64,000 nucleotides of DNA from NCBI RefSeq assembly GCF_000013345.1, contig NC_007777.1, forward strand, positions 4,898,001-4,962,000. Reading direction: 5' to 3'. The notes under the pieces were generated by a model. It was not told where the DNA came from and did not search any database. It was given only the letters and a program-made list of their open reading frames with translations. This document shows positions 24,486 through 33,454 of the stretch, piece after piece; the first letter of the stretch is position 1, and each line of letters starts with the position of its first letter. This DNA is from Frankia casuarinae (GTDB lineage Bacteria > Actinomycetota > Actinomycetes > Frankiales > Frankiaceae). Position numbers and translations under genes: made by a program.

Positions 24486-26000
24486 CAGGGCTCCGGCGAG
24501 GTAGCGCAGCGTCATAGTTGGTAGCTGTTGGTAGCCTGCCTGGTGATCACTTCTGGGCATCCGATGGGCGATTGATTGTCGCTAAAGCTCGTCGTGGATT
24601 CGTGCCATAGCAACTTGACCTGGCGCCGACCGTGATTCGACGGCGCATTTGGCGTCACTGGGCACGCGATTATCTGGAAATGCTTGACGGGATGCAGGCT
24701 CCCCGTTGAGAAAGAAGTGGCCTTCCGCTTGGGACAATGTAAGTACCACCAAACAAACCCCCAAGACAGAAGGCCACCACGTGACATCATGCCAGCCTGA
24801 CCCCTGCATGTCCAACGAGCCTGTCGATTGCGAGCAGCTCGACATCTCCAGCCTGCTCGCGATGCTCGGCGAAATTCCCGACCCACGTAAGGCGAAGGGA
24901 GCGATCTACAGCCTGCGGTACATCCTGTCGACCTCGCTTGTCTCGACGATGACCGGCGCAAAGCGCCTCAGTGAGATCGGCCGCTGGGCGGCGAGAATCC
25001 CTCAGCCCCTACTGGCCCGGCTGGGAGCACCTTACGATCACTTCCTCGGACGGTACCGAGTACCCAGCGAGAAGACGATCCGCAGGGTCCTCCAGGTCAT
25101 CGACGTCGCGGCACTGGACGCCCGCATCGGTTGCTGGCTGTTCGCGCAGACCACCTGGGAGAACGGGGAGCATATCACCATCGCGGTCGATGGCAAGGTC
25201 ATGCGTGGCGCCTGGGTAGATGAGAAGACACAGGTCAAGCTACTCGCCGCGATGATCCACGGCAGGGGTCTCGTCATCGGACAGATCCGTATCCCCGACG
25301 ACACCAACGAGATCACCCAGGTCGAAAATCTGCTCGACCAGCTTCCGGAAATGCCAGGACATCCGACCGTGACCCTCGACGCGGCGCATACGCAGGACGA
25401 CACCGCAAAGGACATCGTCAAGCACGGAATGGACTACGTGATGACGGTGAAGGGGAATCGCCCGACCCTCAAAAGGCAGACATTCGAACGGGTCCTTCCG
25501 CTTCTCCAGGAACCAGCCCACCACGAGGTCCAGGAACGCGGACACGGCCGGATCAAAAACTGGCAGACCTGGACTACGAAAGCCGACGGCATCGAGTTCC
25601 CACATGTCAACAAGGCGGCCATCATCCGGCGAGACGAGTTCGACCTCACCGGAGTTCGCCTCACCCGCGAATACGCCCTCGCCCTCACCAGCGCTACGGG
25701 CACGCACGCCACAGCGTCATACTTCCACTCCCACGTCCGCGGCCAATGGGGCATCGAGAACGAGATCCACTACATTCGCGACACTGCCTGGCGTGAGGAC
25801 GACGATCCGATCTATACCGGGAACACGAATCAGGCTTTCGCGAGCCTCCGGAACCTGACCATCGGAATCCTCCGCCTCAACGGCAGGAGGAAAATCAAGG
25901 AAACCCTGGAGGACGTCGCCGCCGATCGCCACGCGGCACTCGACCTGCTCGTCACAGCCTGTAGCGGATCAAAGCGGTGAGCTACCTCGCCGGAGCCCTG
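24486..26000 (+). mobile_element. ISAs1-family insertion sequence, copy 2
   Basis: 1515 bp, terminal repeats CAGGGCTCCGGCGAGGTAGC (inverted at the right end), target duplication GCTTACGGC (9 bp) at 24477-24485 and 26001-26009. Confidence 0.92.
24781..25980 (+). CDS. ISAs1-family transposase (copy 2)
   Basis: 399 residues from the GTG at 24781 (an ATG at 24808 is possible). Family signature: MLGEIPDPRKAKGAIYSL, ITIAVDGKVMRGAW, VTLDAAHTQDD and GQWGIENEIHYIRDTAWREDD. Only distantly similar to copies 1 and 3 of this window, so a different IS subtype. Full length. Confidence 0.9.
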   Translation: MTSCQPDPCMSNEPVDCEQLDISSLLAMLGEIPDPRKAKGAIYSLRYILSTSLVSTMTGAKRLSEIGRWAARIPQPLLARLGAPYDHFLGRYRVPSEKTIRRVLQVIDVAALDARIGCWLFAQTTWENGEHITIAVDGKVMRGAWVDEKTQVKLLAAMIHGRGLVIGQIRIPDDTNEITQVENLLDQLPEMPGHPTVTLDAAHTQDDTAKDIVKHGMDYVMTVKGNRPTLKRQTFERVLPLLQEPAHHEVQERGHGRIKNWQTWTTKADGIEFPHVNKAAIIRRDEFDLTGVRLTREYALALTSATGTHATASYFHSHVRGQWGIENEIHYIRDTAWREDDDPIYTGNTNQAFASLRNLTIGILRLNGRRKIKETLEDVAADRHAALDLLVTACSGSKR

Positions 26001-26280
26001 GCTTACGGCCCTGACCAGTCGGGTCGAGGCTCATGACCGCCATGTAGATGCACTTCAGCGCGGCGGTCTCGTTCGGGAAGTGCCCACGGGCCCGGACCGC
26101 GCGGCGGCGGATCCGGGCGTTGACGCTCTCGATCGCGTTGGTCGAGCAGAACACCCTGCGGATCTCCGCGTCGAAGGCCAGAAACGGCGTGAACTCGGCC
26201 CAGGCGTTCTCTCACAACCTGACGATCGCCGGATAACGGGCGCCCCAGGCCTCGGCGAACTCCGCCGGGTAGCCCGGGGG

Positions 26281-26559
26281 GATCTCACCCCCGGGCCCCC
26301 ACAGAACGCAGCGTGACAGTCTCCCGTCACTGCGCTCGTCTCATCCAGTCCGTCAGAAACTGGTGATCCACGCCCAGTGGGCGAACAGGCGGGGCTTCCT
26401 GCGTAGGAGCCCCTTCCACCATCTGAGGAGTGAATTGCTGGACCGCGGAGGGGCTGGTTCCGGGCATGCGGGAAGGCGCTGGGAGCCGGGCTTCCAACGC
26501 TGGTCTTATCGGTATTCGGTGCGCGTGCTGCGGGTGTTCCTTTCTGTCTGGGGTAGCGG
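26281..26559. other. gene-free stretch between two insertion sequences
   Basis: 279 bp between the IS256 remnant and the IS110 transposase. I see no convincing gene. The part next to 26560 must include the right end of the IS110 element. Confidence 0.5.
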
Positions 26560-27813
26560 CTATGCCGCTGGTGTGATGGTGACGGTGTAGCCGAGTTTCT
26601 CCAGTTCGCCGACGAGGTTCTTCCGGCGGCGTTCAGGGTCCCGGCGTCGGCGGGCATGCCAGTCTCCGCCGAGGTCCTGGTAGACGGTCTTGTTCGCGAT
26701 GATGTGCCAGTAGGCGATGAGAATGTCGTGGCGGGTCGCGCCGATCGCTTTCAGGACACCGCGGCGGCCACGGACCTGGGCGTGGTGGGACGCCAGGTAG
26801 GTGTCCTTGCTCCGGGCGGCGGCGTGCGCGGCCTCGGTCAACGCGGTACGTAACCACTTGTTACCGTGTCGGGTCCGCCCGGACAGGCGTTTCCCTCCCG
26901 AGGTGTTGTTCCCCGGACAGATACCCGCCCAGGACGCGAGATGGCCGGCGGTGGGGAACCGGCTCATGTCCAGGCCGACCTCGGCGAGCAGCACGGTCGC
27001 GGTGACCTCACCGACCCCGGTGATCGTGCGGATCCGGTCGACCGTCTCCCGAAAAGGGGCGATCATCACCTCGATCCGGTGGTCGAGCTCGTCGATCTGC
27101 TCGTCACACAGGTCGATCCGGGCCAGGAGCTGCGCGGCGAGGAACCCGTGATGCCCGGAGCGGAACGTTCCCGCGCGTGCCTCCTGCAACTGTGGGATCT
27201 TGCTGCGGAGTCGGCCACGGGCCTGATCAGCGAGATATTCCAGGGACTGCTCTCCCTCGATCATCTTCTCCAGGATCGCACGGCCCGAGACCCCGAGTAG
27301 CTTGGAGGCGACGCTGGTGAGTTTCACGCCGGCGTCCTGCATCAGTTTCTCCAGCCGCTGGATCTCCCGGGTCTTCTCCTCGACCACGATCCGCCGGGCC
27401 CGGGTCAGGTCACGCAGGTCCCGCTGGGGTTTCGGCGGCACGAACGAGGCGCGTACCAGGCCGTGCGCGACGAGGTCCGAGATCCACGCCGCGTCCGCGA
27501 CGTCTGTTTTTCGGCCTGGTACGTTGCGGACGTGGGTGGCGTTGAGGAGCCAGCACTCGAACCGGTCTTCCAGCAGGTGGAACACCGGCTTCCAGTAGAC
27601 GCCTGTCGATTCCATCCCGACGATCGTCACCCGGCACTCGGTGAGCCAGTCCGCGAGTAGTCCGAGCGAGCCCCCGGTCGTGGTGAACGTCCGGACCTCG
27701 GTGACGGCTTTACCCGAACCGGTTTGGATGCGCACCGCCGCGGCGACCGTGTCCCGGTGCACGTCAAGGCCCGCGCACCGTGGGAATAACACCTGCATCT
27801 GCCAGCCCTCCAT
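26560..27813 (-). CDS. IS110-family transposase (DEDD recombinase)
   Basis: 417 residues from the ATG at 27813; longer in-frame starts read into the non-coding end of the IS. The N-terminal RuvC-like domain shows GLDVHRDTVAAAV (D), GMESTGVYWKP (E) and GRKTDVADAAWISDL (D). The C-terminal Tnp domain has ITGVGEVTATVLLAE and the serine-bearing GNNTSGGKRLSG. IS110 elements are guided by a bridge RNA made from their own non-coding end. It lies immediately before a recombinase gene that has lost its N-terminus. Confidence 0.92.
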   Translation of the reverse strand: MEGWQMQVLFPRCAGLDVHRDTVAAAVRIQTGSGKAVTEVRTFTTTGGSLGLLADWLTECRVTIVGMESTGVYWKPVFHLLEDRFECWLLNATHVRNVPGRKTDVADAAWISDLVAHGLVRASFVPPKPQRDLRDLTRARRIVVEEKTREIQRLEKLMQDAGVKLTSVASKLLGVSGRAILEKMIEGEQSLEYLADQARGRLRSKIPQLQEARAGTFRSGHHGFLAAQLLARIDLCDEQIDELDHRIEVMIAPFRETVDRIRTITGVGEVTATVLLAEVGLDMSRFPTAGHLASWAGICPGNNTSGGKRLSGRTRHGNKWLRTALTEAAHAAARSKDTYLASHHAQVRGRRGVLKAIGATRHDILIAYWHIIANKTVYQDLGGDWHARRRRDPERRRKNLVGELEKLGYTVTITPAA

Positions 27814-28097
27814 GGTCAGCAACCTGTAGGTGCTGTCCGGAGAGGCCCTGACCACAGGAAACTGAGGAACGCGCTCGTAGCAGCAGGAAAGAGTACCCCA
27901 GGACCTCCACCGCCATACTCTTGGACGGGCTCTGAGCACCAGAGAACGCCGACGTCGATCCGGACAGCATCGGAGATGCTGCACGGGACTCGGCGATACC
28001 GGGCCGAAACGGCCCACCGGCCAACATCAGGACCACAGGCGTCCCGCGGCCGGACTCAAATTCTCATACGAAAGGGTGGCGGCCACGCCGCCCTGGC
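27814..28097 (-). ncRNA. non-coding end of IS110, candidate bridge-RNA region
   Basis: About 280 bp upstream of the IS110 transposase with no gene, ending where the truncated recombinase begins. In IS110-group elements the bridge RNA is transcribed from this position. I cannot fold it with confidence or fix its ends; the call rests on position and family knowledge. Confidence 0.45.
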
Positions 28098-28106
28098 TGC
28101 TCTCGG

Positions 28107-29405
28107 GTGATCCGCCCGGACTACGCGGAACTGTTGGCGGACCTGCGGTCAGGGTTTCTGGACGGGGCGATCGTGTGGGACCTGGACCGTCTCACCCGGG
28201 ACCTCCGCGACCTGGAAGACGCCATCGAAGTCGTCGAGCTGTACGGCCGCCCGATCGTCGGGCCCGGTGTCGACCTGACCACCGAGTACGGGAAGGCGAA
28301 CGCCCGCGCGCAGGCGGTCGCGGCGAACAAGGCCAGCGCGGACACCTCCCGCCGGGTCCGCCGGTCCCACAAGCAGCGCGCCGAACGCGGGGTGCCGGTC
28401 GGGGGCAGCCGTCCGTTCGGCTGGAAGGACGACAAGCGGACGTTGGATCTCACCGAGGCCGCGATCCTGCGGGAAGGGGCCCGCCGGATCCTCGCCGGGG
28501 TGCCGGTCGTCGATCTGGTGAACGAGTGGAACGCCGCCGGTGTCCGGGGGACCCGGGGGAAGAAGTGGACCAAGAGCAGTGTGTTGAAGGTCTACCGCAA
28601 CCCGCGGATCTGCGGCCTCCGCAGCCGGGGTGTGGAGGAACCGAACATCAACGGCCAGGTCGCGAAGTACATGCAGGTCGTCACCCGCAAGGAACGCACC
28701 CCGGACGGGCGGACGATCGAGGTGCCGGTGAAGGGCCAGTGGAAAGCGATCATCGGTGTGCGCCGGTGGGACCAGGTGATCGCGAAGATCGGGGACCGGA
28801 CCTATGCCCAGCAGGGGCATAACTCTCGCCGCTACCTGCTCAGCGGTGTGGTGGCGTGTGGCCGGTGTGGCCGGTCAATGTTCGGGTCACCGCCGTACCG
28901 GGAACGTAAGCACGCGATCTACCGGTGTCCCGCTCCGACACAGGGCGGATGCGGGAAAGTCTCCCGCCACGGACCCCACACCGATGATCATATTCTGGCG
29001 GCGTTGTTCCACAAGATCGAGCTGGAGACCGCGAGCGCTGTCGTCGACGTCGCCCCCTGGACGGGAGAAGCCGCGTTGGCCGAGGTCCAGGAGAGCATCA
29101 CCGAGACACGCGCCGCGTGGACGTCGGTGCCCCGGCGGATTTCCCCGAAGGACTACTTCCCGACCATGGAAGACCTCCGAGCCCAGGAAGAAATCCTGCT
29201 GAGGGAACGCAACGATCATCTGGTGGCCACGGCGAACGCGCACGCCCGCCCCGCCGACGTCCGCGCCGAGTGGGACGGCTACTCGTTGGCCCGCCAGCGC
29301 GCGATCATCAAAGAGCATCTGATTGCCGTGGTCGTTCACCCTGCCGGCCGGGGCCGCCGGTTCGACCCCGACCTGTTGGACCCGGTCTGGCGGGAGGAGA
29401 CCTAA
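28107..29405 (+). pseudogene. large serine recombinase, N-terminus lost at an IS110 junction
   Basis: 432 residues remain. The visible start, RPDYAELLADLRSGFLDGAIVWDLDRLTRD, is about 60 residues into a normal catalytic domain, so the nucleophilic serine is missing. The recombinase domain (RAERGVPVGGSRPFGW) and the zinc ribbon (CGRCGRSMFG and a second CP/CG pair) are intact, followed by a coiled-coil part. It would have been the integrase of the adjacent RepSA-type integrative plasmid. The GTG at 28107 is only the first start codon in the surviving frame. Its stop overlaps the stop of the convergent small gene. Confidence 0.85.
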
Positions 29406-29776
29406 CCACCCCGATCGTCGGCCAGGACCAGCCCGAGCAGCGCCGCGACCCGGCGCCGTTTCTCCCGCGACCACACCGGAGCCGCCAACGCCTGACGTCG
29501 CCCCCATTCCTCCGCCGTAGCGGAGAACACCCGCCGAGACCGCGCCGCACCCGGCACCGGTACCGGTCGGGTGCCAGCCCGCCCACCCGCCCGCACCGTG
29601 GTCGGTTTCCCCGGCAGACCCCCGGCAGCGACCGGGGTGGGAACAGTCGAGGAGCTTACGGAACCTGCGGTGCCCATCTGCTGGCCGGCCGTGACCGGAG
29701 CCGCCTTGCGGGTGCCCGTGACAGGGTCGTGGAGATCGTCGAACAGCGATGGCTGCACAGCAGCGTCGGTGCTCAC
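29402..29776 (-). CDS. hypothetical protein downstream of Rep
   Basis: 124 residues; a low-complexity, proline/valine/glycine-rich middle and a basic C-terminal segment (WSREKRRRVAALLGLVL). Its start overlaps the Rep stop by 4 bp (ATGA), so it is translated with Rep. In actinomycete integrative elements this place between rep and int usually holds xis or a small unknown; no HTH is visible, so I do not call it an excisionase. Confidence 0.6.
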   Translation of the reverse strand: MSTDAAVQPSLFDDLHDPVTGTRKAAPVTAGQQMGTAGSVSSSTVPTPVAAGGLPGKPTTVRAGGRAGTRPVPVPGAARSRRVFSATAEEWGRRQALAAPVWSREKRRRVAALLGLVLADDRGG

Positions 29777-31218
29777 CGTTCGGCCCGCCAGGGGCCCACC
29801 GGGCTCCCAGCCGCCCGCGACGCTGGCAGATCAGGCGGACCCGAGCCCCCACCATGGCCCCCGAGGTGCAGCCCCCGGCCGGCATAGGACCACGTACCCA
29901 GGACGATCGTGTTTGGGTCGCCGTCAGCTCGGCCGAACGCATCCACCGGTGCCCGGCCTGCCATGGCCGCGCCGATCGTGCGGGACCAGACCCGCCGTAC
30001 CGTCCGCAGCGCGGTGAACGTCGTCGAGTACGCCCGACTTTTCGTCAACCAGTGGCCGCCGAACCCAAAGGTGTGGGCCCAGCGGATCAGCCGGGGGACG
30101 TCGCCGGAGTCCCGGCCCAGCGTCGCATCCAACGCCGTCGTGAATACCGGGTCGTGGCCGAGGCGCCAGCAGGTCTCCACCAGCCGGCGCACATGCGGGG
30201 GCAGCGTCAGCCGGCCGAGTGCGGCCAGCGACCGCACCGGATGATCCAACTCACCACCCGCCGCCGCGGACTTGGTGATGTACTTCGCCAGGTAGTTACT
30301 GACCCGGGACACATCCGCCGGCCCCTCCAACGCGATCCGGCGGATATCGACCTGTGCGCCCCAGCGCACCGCCCAGCCGTCATCCGCAACGGCGGTGGTG
30401 TCAAGGGTGAGCGCGTCCGGATCCGGAGCCGGTACTGCCACCACGCTCAGGACCCCGCGCAGCGCGTCTGCGACCAGCTCACCGGCCGCCCAGGCCGGAG
30501 GAGCCGAGCCCGGCCCGTCGGGACCGTCCACCCGGATCACTACGTGCAGGTGGACGACGCCCCGCGCCTGCATCTCCGCGACTTTCACGAACGACAGCCG
30601 CGCCGCGCGGCGCAGCCCTGCCACGGTCAGCCCGGCTGCCGCCGCCACCGCCGATTCCGTGCCGTCGCGGGTGGCCTTCCACAACCGGGGGACGAGCGCG
30701 TTCCAGACCACCGACCGGCCGTAGGCGTAACAGTCCGCGCACAACGGCGACCCGAGCCGGGAATCCGCCTCATGGTGCCGCTCATGACAGCCCGCCGGTT
30801 TCCCATGCGGACACAGACCGCGCCGGGGATGACACGCCCGCACCGGACCCGTCTTCCCGCCCCGCTGGCGCCGTGAGTGCACCGGCCCGAAGCTCGGCGC
30901 GGTCAACGTCACGAACCACGCCGGATGATCCGACACCGATGCCGGCACACCCTTGCCACCCGCCAGCCCGGCCAGGACCAGCCGCCGCGCGTCCCGCTTG
31001 TACACCGCCGAACAGGCAGGACACGCCGACTCCCGCCGGTTCCCGCACCGCACATGCAGCACCCCGCCCGGCTCACCGGCACTGGTAAACGCCCGCCGGA
31101 CCTCACCAGTACCGACATCCACATGATCAATATGGCCGGACAGGCGGATCGGGCGGGAACACCCACCCGCGACCGGCCGGTTTTCGGGCAGGCTCACGCC
31201 CACATCCACGGAAACCAC
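29773..31218 (-). CDS. RepSA-type replication initiator of an integrative plasmid
   Basis: 481 residues. Cysteine-rich N-terminal part (CGNRRESACPACSAVYKRDA), FVTLTAPSFGPVH (a Rep motif of rolling-circle initiators) and ARGVVHLHVVIRVDGPDG (HxH metal motif) are diagnostic of the RepSA family of pSAM2-like integrative elements. The expected role is rolling-circle replication of the excised circle. The gene looks intact, but the partner recombinase is broken and no transfer gene (FtsK/TraB-like) is nearby, so the element is a relic. Confidence 0.88.
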   Translation of the reverse strand: MVSVDVGVSLPENRPVAGGCSRPIRLSGHIDHVDVGTGEVRRAFTSAGEPGGVLHVRCGNRRESACPACSAVYKRDARRLVLAGLAGGKGVPASVSDHPAWFVTLTAPSFGPVHSRRQRGGKTGPVRACHPRRGLCPHGKPAGCHERHHEADSRLGSPLCADCYAYGRSVVWNALVPRLWKATRDGTESAVAAAAGLTVAGLRRAARLSFVKVAEMQARGVVHLHVVIRVDGPDGPGSAPPAWAAGELVADALRGVLSVVAVPAPDPDALTLDTTAVADDGWAVRWGAQVDIRRIALEGPADVSRVSNYLAKYITKSAAAGGELDHPVRSLAALGRLTLPPHVRRLVETCWRLGHDPVFTTALDATLGRDSGDVPRLIRWAHTFGFGGHWLTKSRAYSTTFTALRTVRRVWSRTIGAAMAGRAPVDAFGRADGDPNTIVLGTWSYAGRGLHLGGHGGGSGPPDLPASRAAGSPVGPWRAER

Positions 31219-31711
31219 CGCGTCCTTTCACCGCACAGGCCCAGCCCGACCCGGAAAAACCCACAGGACGGCCGCAGCCCACACGGACAACGAGAACGGG
31301 AACAGAAAAAGACCGGAAGATCAGCAGCGGCGGACCTCAACCGCCAGCCGGACCTACCCGGTCAACCCGTGAACGCACGAAAACCTGAACATCGACAGGA
31401 CACGCCACATGCGGCACATCTGCACCCCAGACGGAAACGTCAACACGACTGGACACAGACCACAGTCGCGGTCTGTGGTGCAGCAGCCCGAGCCCGGTCC
31501 TGCCGCTCCCAGGCGGCTCTACGTGGACAGCCCGTCTATATGGCGTACTGCCTTACATGGCGCAGGGACCGTAGCCCCTCGAATGCCAATACCTACTATA
31601 CCCGACCTGTCCGGGCTGAAACCAGCAAACACGACAACGGCGACCCCGAACGTCGGCCACGAGGGGAAGGGCCGGACACGTTCAGGGCCGCCAGCTCGAC
31701 ACGGTCACCGC
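31219..31711. promoter_or_regulatory. upstream region of rep, no gene
   Basis: 493 bp between rep and the next small gene on the same strand. No convincing ORF. Read on the minus strand, GGGTATAGTAGG near 31595-31606 offers a TATAGT hexamer that could be a -10 element for rep; the -35 is unclear. Confidence 0.35.
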
Positions 31712-32215
31712 CTACAGCAGCACGGAGTCCTCTCCCGCCGCCAGGACCAGCGCGGGAAAGTGCACCTCCCACACCTCGATCAGCGAGACCACCTCATGGT
31801 CACACACCCGCACCCGATGCAGCGTGAACGTCACCCCATCCGGAGTCACATCCGGGTTCGGCTTCGACCCCGCCATCACGACCCGAGGCGACTCGCCGGC
31901 GGCAAGCCTCGCCCGCCGAAGCCGGATGCCCACCGCCCACGCGACCCGCGACGCCATCAGCGACGTGAACCGGCGATGCAGCACCACCAGCCCCACCGGG
32001 CCGAGCTGTGCAATCCCGATGCTCGCCCCCACCATGATGTCCTCGTCCACCGCCATCTGATCGGACAGCAGCATCTGCTGAGCCTCGCTGTCCGCCTCCA
32101 CCGCCTCCGGGAAGGAACCAACGATCAGACCGTCACACGGCAGGAGCAGGAACTCCGGAAGTTGCCCGGTGTGAAACTCCCACCCCGCGGCCCCTACCGC
32201 CACCGACCCTCTCAC
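31712..32215 (-). CDS. hypothetical protein of integrative element
   Basis: 167 residues from a GTG at 32215. The sequence is well behaved (WEFHTGQLPEFLLLPCDGLIVG) and looks like a folded beta-rich protein; no family recognised. It lies upstream of rep together with another small gene (32247-32495), a typical position for accessory genes of actinomycete integrative plasmids. Confidence 0.6.
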   Translation of the reverse strand: MRGSVAVGAAGWEFHTGQLPEFLLLPCDGLIVGSFPEAVEADSEAQQMLLSDQMAVDEDIMVGASIGIAQLGPVGLVVLHRRFTSLMASRVAWAVGIRLRRARLAAGESPRVVMAGSKPNPDVTPDGVTFTLHRVRVCDHEVVSLIEVWEVHFPALVLAAGEDSVLL

Positions 32216-32246
32216 GACTCCTCCCAGCCCGGACGACCCAGGCCGG

Positions 32247-32495
32247 TCACAGGACCGCCACCACCCGGCGTCCCAGAAACGGCAGAGCCCAATACTCCGT
32301 CGCCGGAATCCCCCGCATCCGTGCGTAGTCCGCCATCCAACGCAGATCCACGAACGGCGCCACCACCTGAACCCCCGGCACCACCAACGCCCACGCCCCC
32401 AACGGGGTCACCAGGCCACCAGGGCCGATCACGCTCCCTGGCCCCGGACCGATACCCGTCGTCGTCATCCCACCCCCAGCCGTCATCATCGTCAT
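32247..32495 (-). CDS. small hypothetical protein of integrative element
   Basis: 82 residues; the second half (VQVVAPFVDLRWMADYARMRGI) is protein-like, while the first third is glycine/threonine-rich and may not all be translated. A longer overlapping frame (32212-32532) is aspartate/glycine low-complexity and less likely. Function unknown. Confidence 0.5.
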   Translation of the reverse strand: MTMMTAGGGMTTTGIGPGPGSVIGPGGLVTPLGAWALVVPGVQVVAPFVDLRWMADYARMRGIPATEYWALPFLGRRVVAVL

Positions 32496-32544
32496 CTACC
32501 AAGTCCTCCCTGCCCTCGTCCCTCATCGCCACCTCCCGAATTTG

Positions 32545-32635
32545 TCAGTCGTCGAACTCCCCGACATGGGCACCGGCGACGAAAACCCGCCACTCGACGC
32601 CCGAAAAAAGCAACGCCGGACCAAAACACGAAAAT
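32545..32635 (-). pseudogene. DUF397 gene fragment
   Basis: Only the C-terminal about 28 residues remain: GPALLFSGVEWRVFVAGAHV and then GEFDD before the stop at 32545. This is the conserved end of DUF397, small partners of XRE-type regulators in actinomycetes. The frame is cut near 32635, 15 bp from the stop of the kinase gene, which marks a junction between the integrative-plasmid relic and the XRE operon. Confidence 0.75.
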
Positions 32636-32650
32636 TCGTGCGTGGATCCG

Positions 32651-33454
32651 TCAGTTGGTGAGGGTCGGCAAAATCCCGTCAATCAGCTTGCGGAGTGGAT
32701 CGCCGAGATCACCGTGATCGGCGTGACGGAGAAGCTGAACTGCGACACAGAGCTGAGAAAGGCGACCGTCACGGCTCGTCAGTACGTCGCCGAACTGGTC
32801 GTATACCTGATCTGCGACCGTCGGGACTAGGAGGCTTGTGCAGTACAGGGTGGCCGCATCCGCCCCCGCAGGCGCAGCGCCCCAGAACTCCCAATCGAGC
32901 AGGTAAGGAGTCCGCCGAGTGATGTTGGACCACCGCAGGTCACCATGCGCGGTGACCCAGGTTCCCACCGTGGGATCGATCGAGGGGCCGAACAGCCGGA
33001 CGAGGACACGGCGCAACTGCTCTTGAGTTCGCGGAACACGCTCGGTCGGCTGTGCGGCGAGAGCGTCCAGGGATGCACGCAGAGAACGCCACCAGCCCGC
33101 CGTCAGATCGAGTTCGGTACGAAGGACCTCGGTATCAGAGCAGACCTTTTCCTCGATATAGTCGATGACCTCAGCGCGGATTCGTGTCCCGCCCGTATAC
33201 CATTCGGTTCCCCCCTGCATGGCTGGACGCCGCACACTCCGAGGAAGGGCGTGAGCGGTCGCGGTGCCCGTCCAGACCAGCGGATGTACGTCAGATTCGG
33301 GTACAGCCACCACCCGAAGCCAGCGGCGTACGCCGTCGACGTCGGCCACACATCCGATAGAACGGCCACCGATCCCGAGGCGGATGGGCCCGGCCGGGGC
33401 AGCGCGGAGACGTCGCGCCGCCTCATCGAGATGGTCAGTCGCGTTGCCCATCAC
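32651..33454 (-). CDS. aminoglycoside-phosphotransferase-like kinase
   Basis: 267 residues. The kinase core is visible as TAHGDLRWSNITRR (catalytic HGDxxxxN) and YLLDWEFWG (metal-binding D). The N-terminal lobe is short. Such proteins phosphorylate small molecules, and the substrate cannot be read. The ATG overlaps the nucleotidyltransferase stop (ATGA). It is the last gene of a tight four-gene operon headed by an XRE regulator. Confidence 0.75.
   Translation of the reverse strand: MMGNATDHLDEAARRLRAAPAGPIRLGIGGRSIGCVADVDGVRRWLRVVAVPESDVHPLVWTGTATAHALPRSVRRPAMQGGTEWYTGGTRIRAEVIDYIEEKVCSDTEVLRTELDLTAGWWRSLRASLDALAAQPTERVPRTQEQLRRVLVRLFGPSIDPTVGTWVTAHGDLRWSNITRRTPYLLDWEFWGAAPAGADAATLYCTSLLVPTVADQVYDQFGDVLTSRDGRLSQLCVAVQLLRHADHGDLGDPLRKLIDGILPTLTN

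Larger units (their letters stand above)
24401..26280 (-). pseudogene. IS256-family transposase remnant split by ISAs1
   Basis: The right piece (26280-26001) reads YPAEFAEAW, then an in-frame TGA (26214-26212), then VFCSTNAIESVNARIRRR and MAVMSLDPTGQGR. The left piece (24485-24401) continues KRWVIRWKGALNAFDVAFDG. Both are the C-terminal third of an IS256 (Mutator-type) transposase; the rest is absent. The join across the ISAs1 target repeat is in frame, so the remnant was already there when ISAs1 landed. Dead. Confidence 0.85.

Noticed and set aside
26363-26590. Missing N-terminus of the serine recombinase on the other side of IS110
   Set aside because: The frame (YRYSVRVLRVFLSV) has faint resemblance to a recombinase start but lacks the serine motif and spacing; not convincing.
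28076-28822. Alternative plus-strand frame overlapping the recombinase
   Set aside because: Low-complexity G/P/R-rich shadow; the recombinase frame carries the domain motifs.
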